This document shows positions 1 to 9,773 of a DNA stretch of 11,276 bases, one piece after another. This DNA is from an uncultured Coriobacteriales bacterium. GTDB taxonomy: Bacteria; Actinomycetota; Coriobacteriia; Coriobacteriales; UMGS124. Each line of letters begins with the position of its first letter. Positions within the stretch are counted from its first letter, which is position 1. The stretch covers positions 1 to 11,276 of the forward strand of contig CAIFEU010000086.1 in the NCBI GenBank assembly GCA_903789505.1. The letters are read 5' to 3'. Below the pieces are notes generated by a model. It was not told the DNA's origin. It was given only the letters and a program-made list of their open reading frames with translations, and searched no databases. The position numbers and the translations under genes are program-made.

Positions 1-1507
<1,507 letters not shown>

Positions 1508-1521
1508 GCCGCCCGCGGCAC

Positions 1522-1530
1522 GGAGGAGGT
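1522..1530 (+). promoter_or_regulatory. Strong Shine-Dalgarno of rbfA
   Basis: GGAGGAGGT is near-perfect anti-16S sequence, 6 nt before the ATG at 1537. It fixes the rbfA start and excludes the longer in-frame reading that begins inside infB at 1399. Confidence 0.85.
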
Positions 1531-1536
1531 GCACGC

Positions 1537-2022
1537 ATGAAGCAGAACTCTTCGTCGCGCAAGCTCAACAGGCAGGCGCAGGAGATCATAGCGTCGATCG
1601 TCTCCACGCAGATCGCAGACCCGCGCCTGTACATGGTCACGGTCACGGGCTGCGAGGTATCCACCGACCGGTCGCTGTGCCGCGTCTACGTCTCGGCCGC
1701 CGCTGACTCCTATGACGAGGTCATGGAGGGGCTCGAATCGGCAAAGGGGAGGATTCGCTCGCTTTTCGGCCGCGCAATCAAGTGGCGAGTGACCCCCGAG
1801 CTGGACTTTCGCATCGACACGACGACCGACCAGGCGATGCGCATCACCGAGGCGCTCAAGAACGTGCCCCCGACGCTGAGCGTGCCCAAGGACGAGAGCG
1901 GCTACCCGATCGTCGAGGGCGGGTCCGCGTCAGGAGAGGTCGCCGACGTCTGCGAGCCCGTCCCCGACGCGGGCGGAGATGCCGACCAGGATCGAGAGGC
2001 GCCGGATGACGACGAGCGATAG
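1537..2022 (+). CDS. rbfA: 30S ribosome-binding factor A
   Basis: RbfA is a single KH-like-domain cytoplasmic protein that binds immature 30S subunits near helix 1 of 16S rRNA and is needed for late processing. The protein is 161 aa, starting MKQNSSSRKLNRQAQEIIAS. The typical helix (RQAQEIIASIVSTQIADPRL, about 12-31), the strand VTVTGCEVSTDRSLCRVYVS (about 33-52) and the end of the fold, WRVTPELDFRIDTTTDQAMRI (about 86-106), all match the family. RbfA is usually near 120 aa. Here an acidic, Gly/Ala-rich tail of about 35 residues (from EGGSASGEV to DREAPDDDER) follows and looks disordered. The 3' end overlaps the preferred nrnA start by 17 nt, so the tail codons also carry the nrnA ribosome-binding site. 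Confidence 0.95.
   Translation: MKQNSSSRKLNRQAQEIIASIVSTQIADPRLYMVTVTGCEVSTDRSLCRVYVSAAADSYDEVMEGLESAKGRIRSLFGRAIKWRVTPELDFRIDTTTDQAMRITEALKNVPPTLSVPKDESGYPIVEGGSASGEVADVCEPVPDAGGDADQDREAPDDDER
1994..1999 (+). promoter_or_regulatory. Shine-Dalgarno that decides the nrnA start
   Basis: GAGAGG lies 6 nt before the ATG at 2006. The upstream in-frame ATG at 1979 has a purine stretch directly abutting it (GGCGGAG, spacing 0), which is poorly placed. The site lies inside the rbfA coding sequence, consistent with translational coupling. Confidence 0.55.
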
Positions 2023-3067
2023 CGGCGTGCTGACGCAGGCGGAGCTGCAGGCGTTCGAACGCATGCGCGCCCTGATTTCTGACGCCCGCGAGGTGGCTCT
2101 TTCGGGGCACGTCAGCCCCGACGGGGACGCGCTGGGCTCCGAGCTCGCCATGGGCTGGCTCGTGTCCCAGCTCAACCCTCAGGCGCGCGTCACCCCGCTG
2201 CTGGCGGGCGACCGCGCGGTCCCGCCCCGCTACGCGTTTCTCGAGGGGGCTGACCGGCTGACGGACGGGCGCGACTACGACGGGATTCCGGACCTGTTCA
2301 TCGGCGTCGACACGCCGACGCCCGACCGCCTCAAGAACGCGCGGCCGGCGCTCGAGCGCGCCCGGCACAGCGTCGCGGTCGACCATCATGTCTCGATGCA
2401 GGAATTCGCAGATGTAAACCTGCTGCGCGAGAGCGCGGCCTCGACGGGCGACATCGTGTACGACTTCGTCCGCGCGCTCGGGCTCGTCCCGCCCGCCGGA
2501 GTCGCGACGTGCCTTCTGACTGCCATCATCACCGACACGGGGCGCTTCCAGTATCAGAACACCGATACCCATGCCCTCCGAGCCGCGTCGCAACTCGTCG
2601 AGTGGGGCGCGTCCCCGAGCCTGGTGTCCGAGAGGATCTACCAGAGCTACCCGCTGTCGCTCATGCGCCTGCGCGCGCAGGTCCTGCAGCGGCTCAGCCT
2701 CGACCGCAGTGGAAGGGTCGCGTACAGCTACGTGACGCAGGAGGACCTGCGCACCTTCCAGCTCAAGCCCGAGGACTGCGACTCGCTGATAGATGTCGTG
2801 CGGGAGGTCGGCGGCGTCGATGCCTGTGTCGTCCTGCGCGAGGGCTCAGCCGGTACGGTGCGGTGCAACCTGCGGGCGAAGGTCGACTGGCTCGACGTCT
2901 CCGACGTCGCCTCGACGTTCGGGGGAGGTGGCCACCGCGCCGCCGCCGGGCTGACGGTCGCCTGCTCGCTCGAGGACGCCATCGGCACCGTCGTCGGCGC
3001 CGTTTCGCGCGCGGTCTGCAGCCATCCTCGCCGTGACGGCTCGGTGGCGGGAGGACCCCGTCGATGA
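2006..3067 (+). CDS. nrnA: DHH/DHHA1 phosphoesterase, probable bifunctional oligoribonuclease / pAp phosphatase
   Basis: NrnA-type enzymes degrade 2-5 nt RNA fragments and dephosphorylate 3'-phosphoadenosine 5'-phosphate, using Mn2+ held by Asp/His residues. The protein is 353 aa from the ATG at 2006 (362 aa from 1979). Visible motifs: GHVSPDGDALGS at 34-45 (first metal motif), the signature V-DHH at 126-128 (SVAVDHHVSMQEF), DTGRFQYQNT from 177, and the DHHA1 substrate-binding signature GGGGHRAAAG from 306. No signal peptide or membrane segment is seen, so it should be cytoplasmic. It sits between rbfA and truB, the common position of this family in Gram-positives, and overlaps both (17 nt and ATGA). 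The exact substrate (nanoRNA, pAp or cyclic dinucleotide products such as pApA) cannot be read from sequence. Confidence 0.9.
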   Translation: MTTSDSGVLTQAELQAFERMRALISDAREVALSGHVSPDGDALGSELAMGWLVSQLNPQARVTPLLAGDRAVPPRYAFLEGADRLTDGRDYDGIPDLFIGVDTPTPDRLKNARPALERARHSVAVDHHVSMQEFADVNLLRESAASTGDIVYDFVRALGLVPPAGVATCLLTAIITDTGRFQYQNTDTHALRAASQLVEWGASPSLVSERIYQSYPLSLMRLRAQVLQRLSLDRSGRVAYSYVTQEDLRTFQLKPEDCDSLIDVVREVGGVDACVVLREGSAGTVRCNLRAKVDWLDVSDVASTFGGGGHRAAAGLTVACSLEDAIGTVVGAVSRAVCSHPRRDGSVAGGPRR

Positions 3068-4011
3068 GGCGTCGCCAGACCAGCGGCATCAACCAGCTCG
3101 TGGGTGTGATCAAGCCCACGGGGTGCTCCTCGCACGACGTGGTCAACAGGATGCGTCGTATCTGCTCCGAGCGTCGGGTCGGCCATGCGGGCACGCTCGA
3201 CCCGCTTGCCTCGGGCGTCATGGTCGTGGGCGTGGGGCAGGCGACGCGCCTGTTGGGGCTTGTCTCCTGCGAAGAGAAGCGCTACCTGGCGAGGATCGCC
3301 TTCGGGCGCGAGACCGACACCGACGACGAGGAGGGCCAGACCACCGAGCGCGCCGACGCGCCTGACTGTGTCGACGACCTGCGGTTCGCCCGCACGTCGA
3401 TGGGGGTCCTCCTCTCCATGACCAGCCAGGTGCCTCCCGCGTACAGCGCCATCTCCGTGGGCGGTCGACGCGCCTATGCGGTGGCGCGCTCCGGCGGCCA
3501 GGTCGAGCTCGAACCACGTCCCATCAGGGTCACTGACGCTCAGGCGGTCTCTGTCGGGCGTACGCCGCAGGGCGAGCCGTTTTGGGACGTCTCGCTTACG
3601 GTCTCCAAGGGCACCTACGTGCGCGCCCTTGCCCGGGACCTGGGGCGCTCCCTGGGGAGCGCCGCCCACCTCAACCAGCTGCGACGGACCGCGAGCGGGT
3701 CGGTCGGGCTCGACGCATGCCACGAGCTTGACGAGCTCCAGGCCATCATCGACCGTGACGGCGCGCTCCCGGCACTCGACCCGCTTGCCGTGCTCGGCAT
3801 CCCGGGCGTCCGCATCACTGAGTCCCAGGCCGGCCTGGTCGCCCGGGGCATGCCGGTGACGGTCCCCACGGGCGCCGAGACGGGGGAAAGCGACAACGGC
3901 GTCGCGCTCGTGTACCATGGACAGCTGCGCGCCCTGGCGCGCGTGGACGGTGGGCTCCTGCGGCCGAAGGCGGTGTTCGCCGACGGAATCGACGGCGTCT
4001 CGGAGCTATAG
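3064..4011 (+). CDS. truB: tRNA pseudouridine-55 synthase
   Basis: TruB converts U55 in the T-loop of elongator tRNAs to pseudouridine. The protein is 315 aa. The N-terminal substrate motif is GVIKPTGCSSHDVVNRMRR (14-32). The catalytic motif is GHAGTLDPLASG (40-51), with D46 the expected nucleophile. KRYLARIAFGRETDTDDEEG follows (TruB beta strand and conserved TDT.D..G), and KGTYVRALARDLG.SLG.AAHL.QLRRTASG marks the end of the synthase fold. The C-terminal segment (IPGVRITESQAGLVARGMPV to RPKAVF) has PUA-like features. The start ATG overlaps the nrnA stop as ATGA and has GGGAGGA (3049-3055) 8 nt upstream, inside nrnA. ribF follows after 32 nt. Confidence 0.97.
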   Translation: MRRRQTSGINQLVGVIKPTGCSSHDVVNRMRRICSERRVGHAGTLDPLASGVMVVGVGQATRLLGLVSCEEKRYLARIAFGRETDTDDEEGQTTERADAPDCVDDLRFARTSMGVLLSMTSQVPPAYSAISVGGRRAYAVARSGGQVELEPRPIRVTDAQAVSVGRTPQGEPFWDVSLTVSKGTYVRALARDLGRSLGSAAHLNQLRRTASGSVGLDACHELDELQAIIDRDGALPALDPLAVLGIPGVRITESQAGLVARGMPVTVPTGAETGESDNGVALVYHGQLRALARVDGGLLRPKAVFADGIDGVSEL

Positions 4012-4043
4012 GGGCAGGGCATTCATCTAGACGTGGGGGTCTC

Positions 4044-5111
4044 ATGACAGGGGAACAGGCTCAGGCGCTGGCACGCAGCGCCTTTCTCCGACAGGTCGCG
4101 CCCGGCATCGGCGGCGCTGCCACGGGCGACGCGCCGACGGAGCTGAGCGCGGTCGTCAGGCTCGATCCTGAGCCTGGGCTCTATTGCCCCGTTGAGTCCG
4201 CCATCGGCGACGCGGTCTGCGCGCTGGGGGCGTTCGACGGGATTCACCGCGGCCACCGCTTCCTGTTCGCGCAGACGGTCGGGGACGCTCGTGCCCATGG
4301 CGTCAGGTCCGCGATCGTCACGTTCGACCCTGACCCCGACGAGATCTTCAAGCCCGTCGCGCGCCAGCGCAAGATTCTGAGCAACTCCGACCGCATCGAG
4401 TACCTCCGTCGCTTCGGCGCCGACGCCGTCGTAGTCGTGCCGTTCACGCCCGAGCTCGCCGCGAACACGGCGCGTGACTTCGTCGATGACGTCCTCGCCC
4501 GCGCGCTGCGACCGGTCTCGATACACGTGGGCGCGGACTTCAGGCTCGGCGCCGGCAACGAGGGCACCGTGGAGAGCCTCAGGTCGCTCGGCGCGACGCG
4601 CGGGTTCGACGTGTTCGGCCATGACCTGCGCATGTCGGGCGACGCCCCGGTCAGCGCGACGCGCATCCGTGACCTGCTCCAGCAGGGGAAGATCGACGAG
4701 GTCAACGACCTGCTGTGCCGTCCGCACTTCGTGACCGGCTCCGTGGGTCCCGGGCGCCATCAGGGAGCGACGTTCGGCTTCCCCACGGCGAACATCCTGG
4801 TGAGCTACCCGTACGTGCTGCCCCTCGAGGGGGTGTACGCGGGCTTCGTCCGCGTCGGAGACACCGCCTGGCCCGCTGCGATCAACGTCGGGTCGCCCAA
4901 GACCTTCGACGGCGTGGCGCAGCCGCGCCTGCTCGAGGCGAACCTGGTGGGCTTTGAAGGCGACCTGTACGGCTCCGAGGTCAGCGTCGCGTTCGTGCGA
5001 CGCCTGCGGGGCCAACGCAAGTTCGACACCATCGAGGAGCTCATAGCGGTCGTCGCGCGCAACATCGGATGGGTGTCGGACAACCTGGGGTCAGGGGGCA
5101 TCCGACTCTGA
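4044..5111 (+). CDS. ribF: Bifunctional riboflavin kinase / FMN adenylyltransferase
   Basis: RibF makes FMN from riboflavin and ATP, then FAD from FMN and ATP. The protein is 355 aa. The N-terminal adenylyltransferase domain has GAFDGIHRGH at 62-71 (GxFDGxHxGH nucleotide motif), TFDPDP, VGADFRLGAGNEG and SATRIRDLLQQG. The C-terminal kinase domain has GPGRHQGATFGFPTAN ending at 250, GVYAGFV, INVGSPKTF, and LLEANLVGFEGDLYG with E298 in the place of the usual catalytic glutamate. The family kinase motif is normally E-V-H; here it reads E-A-N. The first nucleotide motif normally begins within about 25 residues of the start, so roughly 38 extra N-terminal residues are present. No better internal start was seen. 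A short GGGGG (4035-4039) precedes the ATG. It is co-directional with truB and dnaG. Confidence 0.95.
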   Translation: MTGEQAQALARSAFLRQVAPGIGGAATGDAPTELSAVVRLDPEPGLYCPVESAIGDAVCALGAFDGIHRGHRFLFAQTVGDARAHGVRSAIVTFDPDPDEIFKPVARQRKILSNSDRIEYLRRFGADAVVVVPFTPELAANTARDFVDDVLARALRPVSIHVGADFRLGAGNEGTVESLRSLGATRGFDVFGHDLRMSGDAPVSATRIRDLLQQGKIDEVNDLLCRPHFVTGSVGPGRHQGATFGFPTANILVSYPYVLPLEGVYAGFVRVGDTAWPAAINVGSPKTFDGVAQPRLLEANLVGFEGDLYGSEVSVAFVRRLRGQRKFDTIEELIAVVARNIGWVSDNLGSGGIRL

Positions 5112-5160
5112 GCGGGCCGTTCTCCCGCCGAGATGTCCTTGTCGTAGGCGAGCGTTCGAA

Positions 5161-5168
5161 GGGGGAGG
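5161..5168 (+). promoter_or_regulatory. Shine-Dalgarno of dnaG selecting a GTG start
   Basis: GGGGGAGG lies 9 nt before the GTG at 5178. No ATG in frame nearby gives a complete N-terminus, so GTG is the supported start. The 66-nt ribF-dnaG gap also holds a 5-bp GCGGG/CCCGC hairpin (5112-5128) without a T tract. Confidence 0.6.
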
Positions 5169-5177
5169 CACGGCGCC

Positions 5178-7103
5178 GTGATTCGGGATGACGAGAAGGA
5201 GAGGGTGCGCGAGGCCACCGACATCGTCGAGCTGGTGAGCGAGACGGTGCAGCTGACGCCGCGCGGCAGCGACCTGTGGGGATGCTGCCCGTTCCATCAC
5301 GAGAAGTCCCCCTCCTTCCACGTAGTCCCGTCCCGCGGCCTGTGGAAGTGCTTCGGGTGCGGCCGCGGGGGCGACGTCTTCAGCTTCGTCATGGAGCGCG
5401 ACCACGTCGACTTCTACGACGCGGTTCGCATCCTCGCGGACCGTGCGGGCATTCAGCTCTCGGAGCAGGAGCAGGGGCAGGTGCGACATGGGTCCTCCTC
5501 CCGCAGGTCGCGCCTGTACGAGGCGATGGAAGCGGCGGTTCGCTTCTACCACCGCCAGCTCACCTCGGTGCGCTCCGAGGACGCCGACCGAGCGCGCTCC
5601 TACCTGGCGGGCCGTGGCTTCGGGCTCGAGGTCGCCGACAGGTGGGACCTGGGGTTCGCCCCGGGCCGTGGCTCGTTGGTCGGCGAGCTCTCCGCACGCG
5701 GCTTCACGCGCCAGGAGATGGTCGACGCGCGCCTGGCGTCCAAGCGCGATGACGGGACGGTGCGCGACGCCTTCTACGGTCGCGTGATGTTCCCGATCCG
5801 CGACGAGCGCGGAAGGGTGGTCGCGCTCGGTGGGCGCGTCATGGACGACAGCAAGCCCAAGTACGTGAACTCCGCCGACTCGCCCATCTACAGCAAGTCG
5901 CACACCGTGTTCGCCCTGGACCGCGCCAAGGGCAGCATCACGGCCCAGATGGAGGTCATCATCGAGGAGGGCTACACCGACGTGATCTCCACCCACGAGG
6001 CGGGCATCACCAACGCGGTCGCCCCGCTTGGCACCTCACTGACGGCCCAGCACGTCAAGATGCTCTCGCGCTTCCTGACCGCCTCGGGAGACCGCGTGGC
6101 GCGCGGCAGGATCATCTGCCTGTTCGACGGCGACGCGGCGGGCGTGCGCGCGGCGGAGCGCGCCCTCTCGTTCATGCCGCTCACCTCAGCCCAGATGTAC
6201 TGCGTCGTCCTTCCCGACGACAAGGACCCCGCGGAGTTCCTCGCCAGCGACGGTCCCGACGCGATGCGTGAGCTGCTCTCCCGCCCGACTCCGCTGGCTC
6301 GATTCGTGATCGACCGCCACCTAGCCCGCTTCGACCTCACGACCCCCGAGGGCCGCGCCAACGCGCTGCCCGACGTCGTGCAGGCGATGGGACCGCTCAA
6401 GGGCAACGCCGACTACGTGAGCTACGTGGCGGGCAGGCTCTACGTCTCCGAGGACACGGTCCGCACCGCCCTGTCGCGCGTGCGCTGGGCACCCCCGAGC
6501 GTCTCCGACGACGAAGGTCCGGACGCCGGAGCCCCGGTCGCGCCCGGGACGCAACAGGGGCTCGCCCTGCGCCGGGCAACCCCCGGCGCCCCCGAGGACG
6601 CGGACCCCCGCGGCGCCGACGCGGGGGTTCGGGCGCTCACCCCCGAGGACGCGCGCATGGTCCAGGTGGAGCGCGAGGTCCTGTCGACGATGGCGGAGAA
6701 CGTGGACGCTGCCCAGCCGTACGCCCAGAGGATCGCGCAGGTCCAATGGGCTGACCCTCGCCACCAGGCGATCGCCTGGGCGCTGCTGGCGCTGCCTCCC
6801 GGCTCCTCGGCCCTCGACGCCCTCGGGGCGGTCGAGGCGGTCGAGCCCCAGGCGGCGAGCATCCTGGCGGACGGCACGCACGCGCTCGAGGATGAGGGGG
6901 GCGGAGAGCAGCGAACGCTCGAGATTCTGATCGACGACCTGACAATGCGCTCCCTGCGCCGCCAGATCAACGCCGGGCTCGCCCGGCTCCGTGCGGCTTC
7001 GCCCGCAGACGATCATCAGGCGTACGACGATCTGTTCTCGGAGGTCTCCGGCCTCCAGAAGCGCCTGCGCGACCTGGAGCGCCAGCAGAGGCAGATGAGG
7101 TGA
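5178..7103 (+). CDS. dnaG: DNA primase
   Basis: DnaG synthesises RNA primers at the replication fork together with the DnaB helicase. The protein is 641 aa from a GTG start. The CHC2 zinc ribbon is at the N-terminus (CPFH with C37 and H40, then CFGC with C58 and C61, followed by GRGGDVFSFV). The catalytic core has GRVMFPIRDERGRVVALGGRVM. The TOPRIM metal motifs are IEEGYTDVI (E263/E264, D268) and CLFDGDAAGVRAA (D317, D319), followed by DPAEFL. A Pro/Ala/Gly/Asp-rich linker (about 440-490) separates the core from the C-terminal helicase-interaction region, which is variable in this family. The N-terminus is short: the zinc ribbon begins about 35 residues in. In the linker a 14-nt stretch (6589-6602) recurs at 6640-6653, 51 nt later and in frame, giving PEDAD and PEDAR. 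Its neighbour rpoD is the classical partner. Confidence 0.97.
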   Translation: MIRDDEKERVREATDIVELVSETVQLTPRGSDLWGCCPFHHEKSPSFHVVPSRGLWKCFGCGRGGDVFSFVMERDHVDFYDAVRILADRAGIQLSEQEQGQVRHGSSSRRSRLYEAMEAAVRFYHRQLTSVRSEDADRARSYLAGRGFGLEVADRWDLGFAPGRGSLVGELSARGFTRQEMVDARLASKRDDGTVRDAFYGRVMFPIRDERGRVVALGGRVMDDSKPKYVNSADSPIYSKSHTVFALDRAKGSITAQMEVIIEEGYTDVISTHEAGITNAVAPLGTSLTAQHVKMLSRFLTASGDRVARGRIICLFDGDAAGVRAAERALSFMPLTSAQMYCVVLPDDKDPAEFLASDGPDAMRELLSRPTPLARFVIDRHLARFDLTTPEGRANALPDVVQAMGPLKGNADYVSYVAGRLYVSEDTVRTALSRVRWAPPSVSDDEGPDAGAPVAPGTQQGLALRRATPGAPEDADPRGADAGVRALTPEDARMVQVEREVLSTMAENVDAAQPYAQRIAQVQWADPRHQAIAWALLALPPGSSALDALGAVEAVEPQAASILADGTHALEDEGGGEQRTLEILIDDLTMRSLRRQINAGLARLRAASPADDHQAYDDLFSEVSGLQKRLRDLERQQRQMR

Positions 7104-7278
7104 GCCCCGGCGGGCCGTCCTCTGCCTCGACCGCGGCACCGGTCGCGCGACGGTTCGCCACAAGTTATCTGTTTTATCGATGCTCCGCTTGATGAACGCG
7201 CCCGGTATTGGGTACACGAATCTGGTGCTATCTATCCTGCCTGTCGTGGGCTGGACAATCTTGGCGAAGGGACGAGGT
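7104..7278 (+). promoter_or_regulatory. dnaG-rpoD spacer, probable rpoD promoter/leader region
   Basis: This is the only gap over 100 nt in the housekeeping block, and it contains a local A/T-rich stretch (about 7161-7240) in otherwise GC-rich DNA. Loose sigma-70 elements can be read: TTGGGT (7208-7213), TTGATG (7189-7194), TATCTA preceded by TGC (7229-7234) and TATCCT (7233-7238). None combine with ideal 16-18 nt spacing into a strong match. I infer that rpoD has its own promoter here in addition to read-through, but the exact element is not established. No terminator hairpin with a T-run was seen after dnaG. Bases 7180-7278 are open in frame with rpoD. Confidence 0.35.
7267..7272 (+). promoter_or_regulatory. 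Shine-Dalgarno supporting a TTG start for rpoD
   Basis: AAGGGA lies 6 nt before TTG at 7279, and a second purine run (GACGAGG) directly abuts the codon. The upstream in-frame ATG at 7180 has no purine-rich site before it (preceded by CTGTTTTATCG). Confidence 0.5.
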
Positions 7279-8583
<1,305 letters not shown>

Positions 8584-8616
8584 CGCTTCTCGCGTTTGCG
8601 CTGGTAGAAGTATGTG

Positions 8617-8650
8617 CGGGCCGTCCCTTTGGCGGCCCGTTTTCTGTTTG
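8617..8650 (+). terminator. Intrinsic terminator after rpoD
   Basis: A perfect 7-bp stem CGGGCCG (8617-8623) / CGGCCCG (8633-8639) can extend inward by C-G and T-G pairs, leaving a 5-nt loop. It is followed by TTTTCTGTTT. It lies 33 nt after the rpoD stop and closes the housekeeping block. On the minus strand there is no T-run after the stem, so it is probably not the terminator of convergent yaaA. Confidence 0.88.
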
Positions 8651-8663
8651 GTGGCTGTGCGCT

Positions 8664-8704
8664 GTTACAGTCGCCGGAAGGTCTCTTTTGGCGACGTCTG
8701 TAAC
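8664..8704. repeat. Inverted repeat/hairpin in the rpoD-yaaA convergent spacer
   Basis: GTTACAGTCGCC (8664-8675) pairs with GGCGA (8690-8694) and CTGTAAC (8698-8704) around a 14-nt loop with a 3-nt bulge. The ends continue as TGTTAC and GTAACAA, like those of the 73-nt units near the right end. No T-run follows on either strand, so it is not a canonical terminator. A competing 9-nt perfect pairing exists between GTCGCCGGA (8670-8678) and TCCGGCGAC (8716-8724). Confidence 0.6.
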
Positions 8705-8727
8705 AAAGCTAAGGCTCCGGCGACGTG

Positions 8728-9504
8728 TCATCCGCGCACGAACGTGAGCGTCTCCGCGTCAGAGCGACTCCGATTCAAACGGTAACCTCGTTCCGAGAAA
8801 CCCTCGAGCTGCTCGACCTTTTCGACGCCCTGCTCGGCGCACCAGCGCACGAACGCCCCGCGTGCGGCCTTTGCCTCGGTTGCGCGCTGAACAACGCGCC
8901 CGTCAGAGGCGCGAACCTCTCCAAAAACGCAGGTCACAACAGGTGCGCCCGTGCGCTGGGCCCAAGGGACCACGGCCTTTGCGTACTCCTGCGAGGCAAC
9001 GTTCACAATCACTTCCGCCCCGTCGCCGAGAAGGGAGTCCAGAAGCCGCTCACCCCAGAACTCATAGAGGTCGCGGCACCCACCAACGGCAAGCTTTGCC
9101 TGCATCTCCAGGCGATATGGGATCACGCCGTCAAGTGGACGCAGAATCCCGTACATCCCGGAAAGAATGCGCAGGTGCGACGTGAGCCACATCAGCTCCT
9201 TCTCGTTCATGACCTGCGGTGCTAGGTGCTGGTATTGAATGCCCACGTACGTGAGCACGGCAGGGGAGAGCAGCCGAGGTTCTCTCGTCATGTCCTCAGG
9301 CATGGTGGCAAGCCGTTCCCAGTTGGGCCGTGCCAGTGTGTCGCTGCATCGCCAGACCCTGCGTGCACCGTCGTAGCCAAGGGAGCGCAGCTCGCGGGCC
9401 AGACTCTGTGCATCGGCGAGAAACGCGGGCAGCGTCTGGGCGAAGGGCGGACCTTCGACCACGTCCATGCGCTTTGCCGGCGATACTACGAACATCAAAG
9501 CCAT
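8728..9504 (-). CDS. yaaA: Peroxide stress protein YaaA (UPF0246/DUF328)
   Basis: In E. coli, YaaA limits oxidative DNA damage by lowering free iron under H2O2 stress and has a DNA-binding fold with a helix-hairpin-helix-like motif; it acts in the cytoplasm. From the ATG at 9504 (MALMFVVSPAKRMD) the protein is 258 aa, the same length as the E. coli protein. Family signatures are present: SPAK near the N-terminus, PAVLTYVGIQYQHL, LRILSGMYGILRPLD followed by PYRLEMQAKL, NVASQEYAKAV and C-terminal GFSERGYRLNRSRSD. The start has a GGAATGGA purine stretch a few nt upstream. A longer reading from TTG at 9567 adds residues absent from the family. It is convergent with rpoD and divergent from the flavoprotein gene. 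The 269-nt spacer with the latter may hold shared control elements. Confidence 0.93.
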   Translation of the reverse strand: MALMFVVSPAKRMDVVEGPPFAQTLPAFLADAQSLARELRSLGYDGARRVWRCSDTLARPNWERLATMPEDMTREPRLLSPAVLTYVGIQYQHLAPQVMNEKELMWLTSHLRILSGMYGILRPLDGVIPYRLEMQAKLAVGGCRDLYEFWGERLLDSLLGDGAEVIVNVASQEYAKAVVPWAQRTGAPVVTCVFGEVRASDGRVVQRATEAKAARGAFVRWCAEQGVEKVEQLEGFSERGYRLNRSRSDAETLTFVRG

Positions 9505-9773
9505 GTTGTTCCATTCCGTTGGCTGCCCAAGCCGGCCCGCAAGCGCGGCAAGACAAGAAAGTAACAAAGAAATATTCGAGGAACTGCCCTACGTTACACG
9601 ATTTTTGAGTTTATTGCGCCGAACTGCCCTTCGTTACATGGGATTTCTGGAACTCCTCAAGTATGAGGACCTGCATATTGTCCTTGCAAGTCTGATAACC
9701 ACTATATGTTGTAGGCATCTACGCGCCGACACTTAGGCGTCCTTCGAAATAGGGTGTAACGAAGGGCAGTTCG
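9505..9773. promoter_or_regulatory. Divergent spacer yaaA / flavoprotein, A/T-rich, repeat-bearing
   Basis: This 269-nt gap is visibly richer in A/T than the rest (especially 9561-9615 and 9670-9720). It should hold the promoters of both flanking divergent genes. No strong sigma-70 promoter could be assigned. TTGCAA (9684-9689) is a palindromic -35-like hexamer, but its -10 partners are weak (TATGTT at 15 nt spacing). An AGGAC-N9-GTCCT inverted repeat occupies 9666-9684. The main content is a set of 18-nt motif copies described separately. No coding sequence is supported inside. Confidence 0.5.

Noticed and set aside
1979..2005. Earlier ATG start for nrnA
   Set aside because: The purine stretch abuts the ATG, whereas the ATG at 2006 has a well-spaced GAGAGG. 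Still possible.
2728..3918. Long open frame of 396 codons on the minus strand across nrnA/truB
   Set aside because: Shadow of two well-supported plus-strand genes in GC-rich DNA, with no recognisable domain and Arg/Pro/Gly-rich composition.
4023..5015. 330-codon minus-strand open frame opposite ribF
   Set aside because: RibF motifs are intact on the plus strand. The opposite frame shows no family features.
5112..5128. GCGGG/CCCGC hairpin between ribF and dnaG as a terminator
   Set aside because: Only 5 bp and no T-run follows, so unlikely to stop transcription.
9505..9567. TTG start of yaaA at 9567 adding 21 residues
   Set aside because: The family begins at the M-x-F-V-x-SPAK stretch, the resulting 258 aa equals the E. 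coli length, and no ribosome-binding site precedes 9567.
9620..9773. Confirmed MITE or insertion sequence with 19-nt terminal inverted repeats
   Set aside because: No target-site duplication flanks B/C (GCGC versus ATGC) or A/D, and further copies lie outside the proposed ends. Kept as a hypothesis only.
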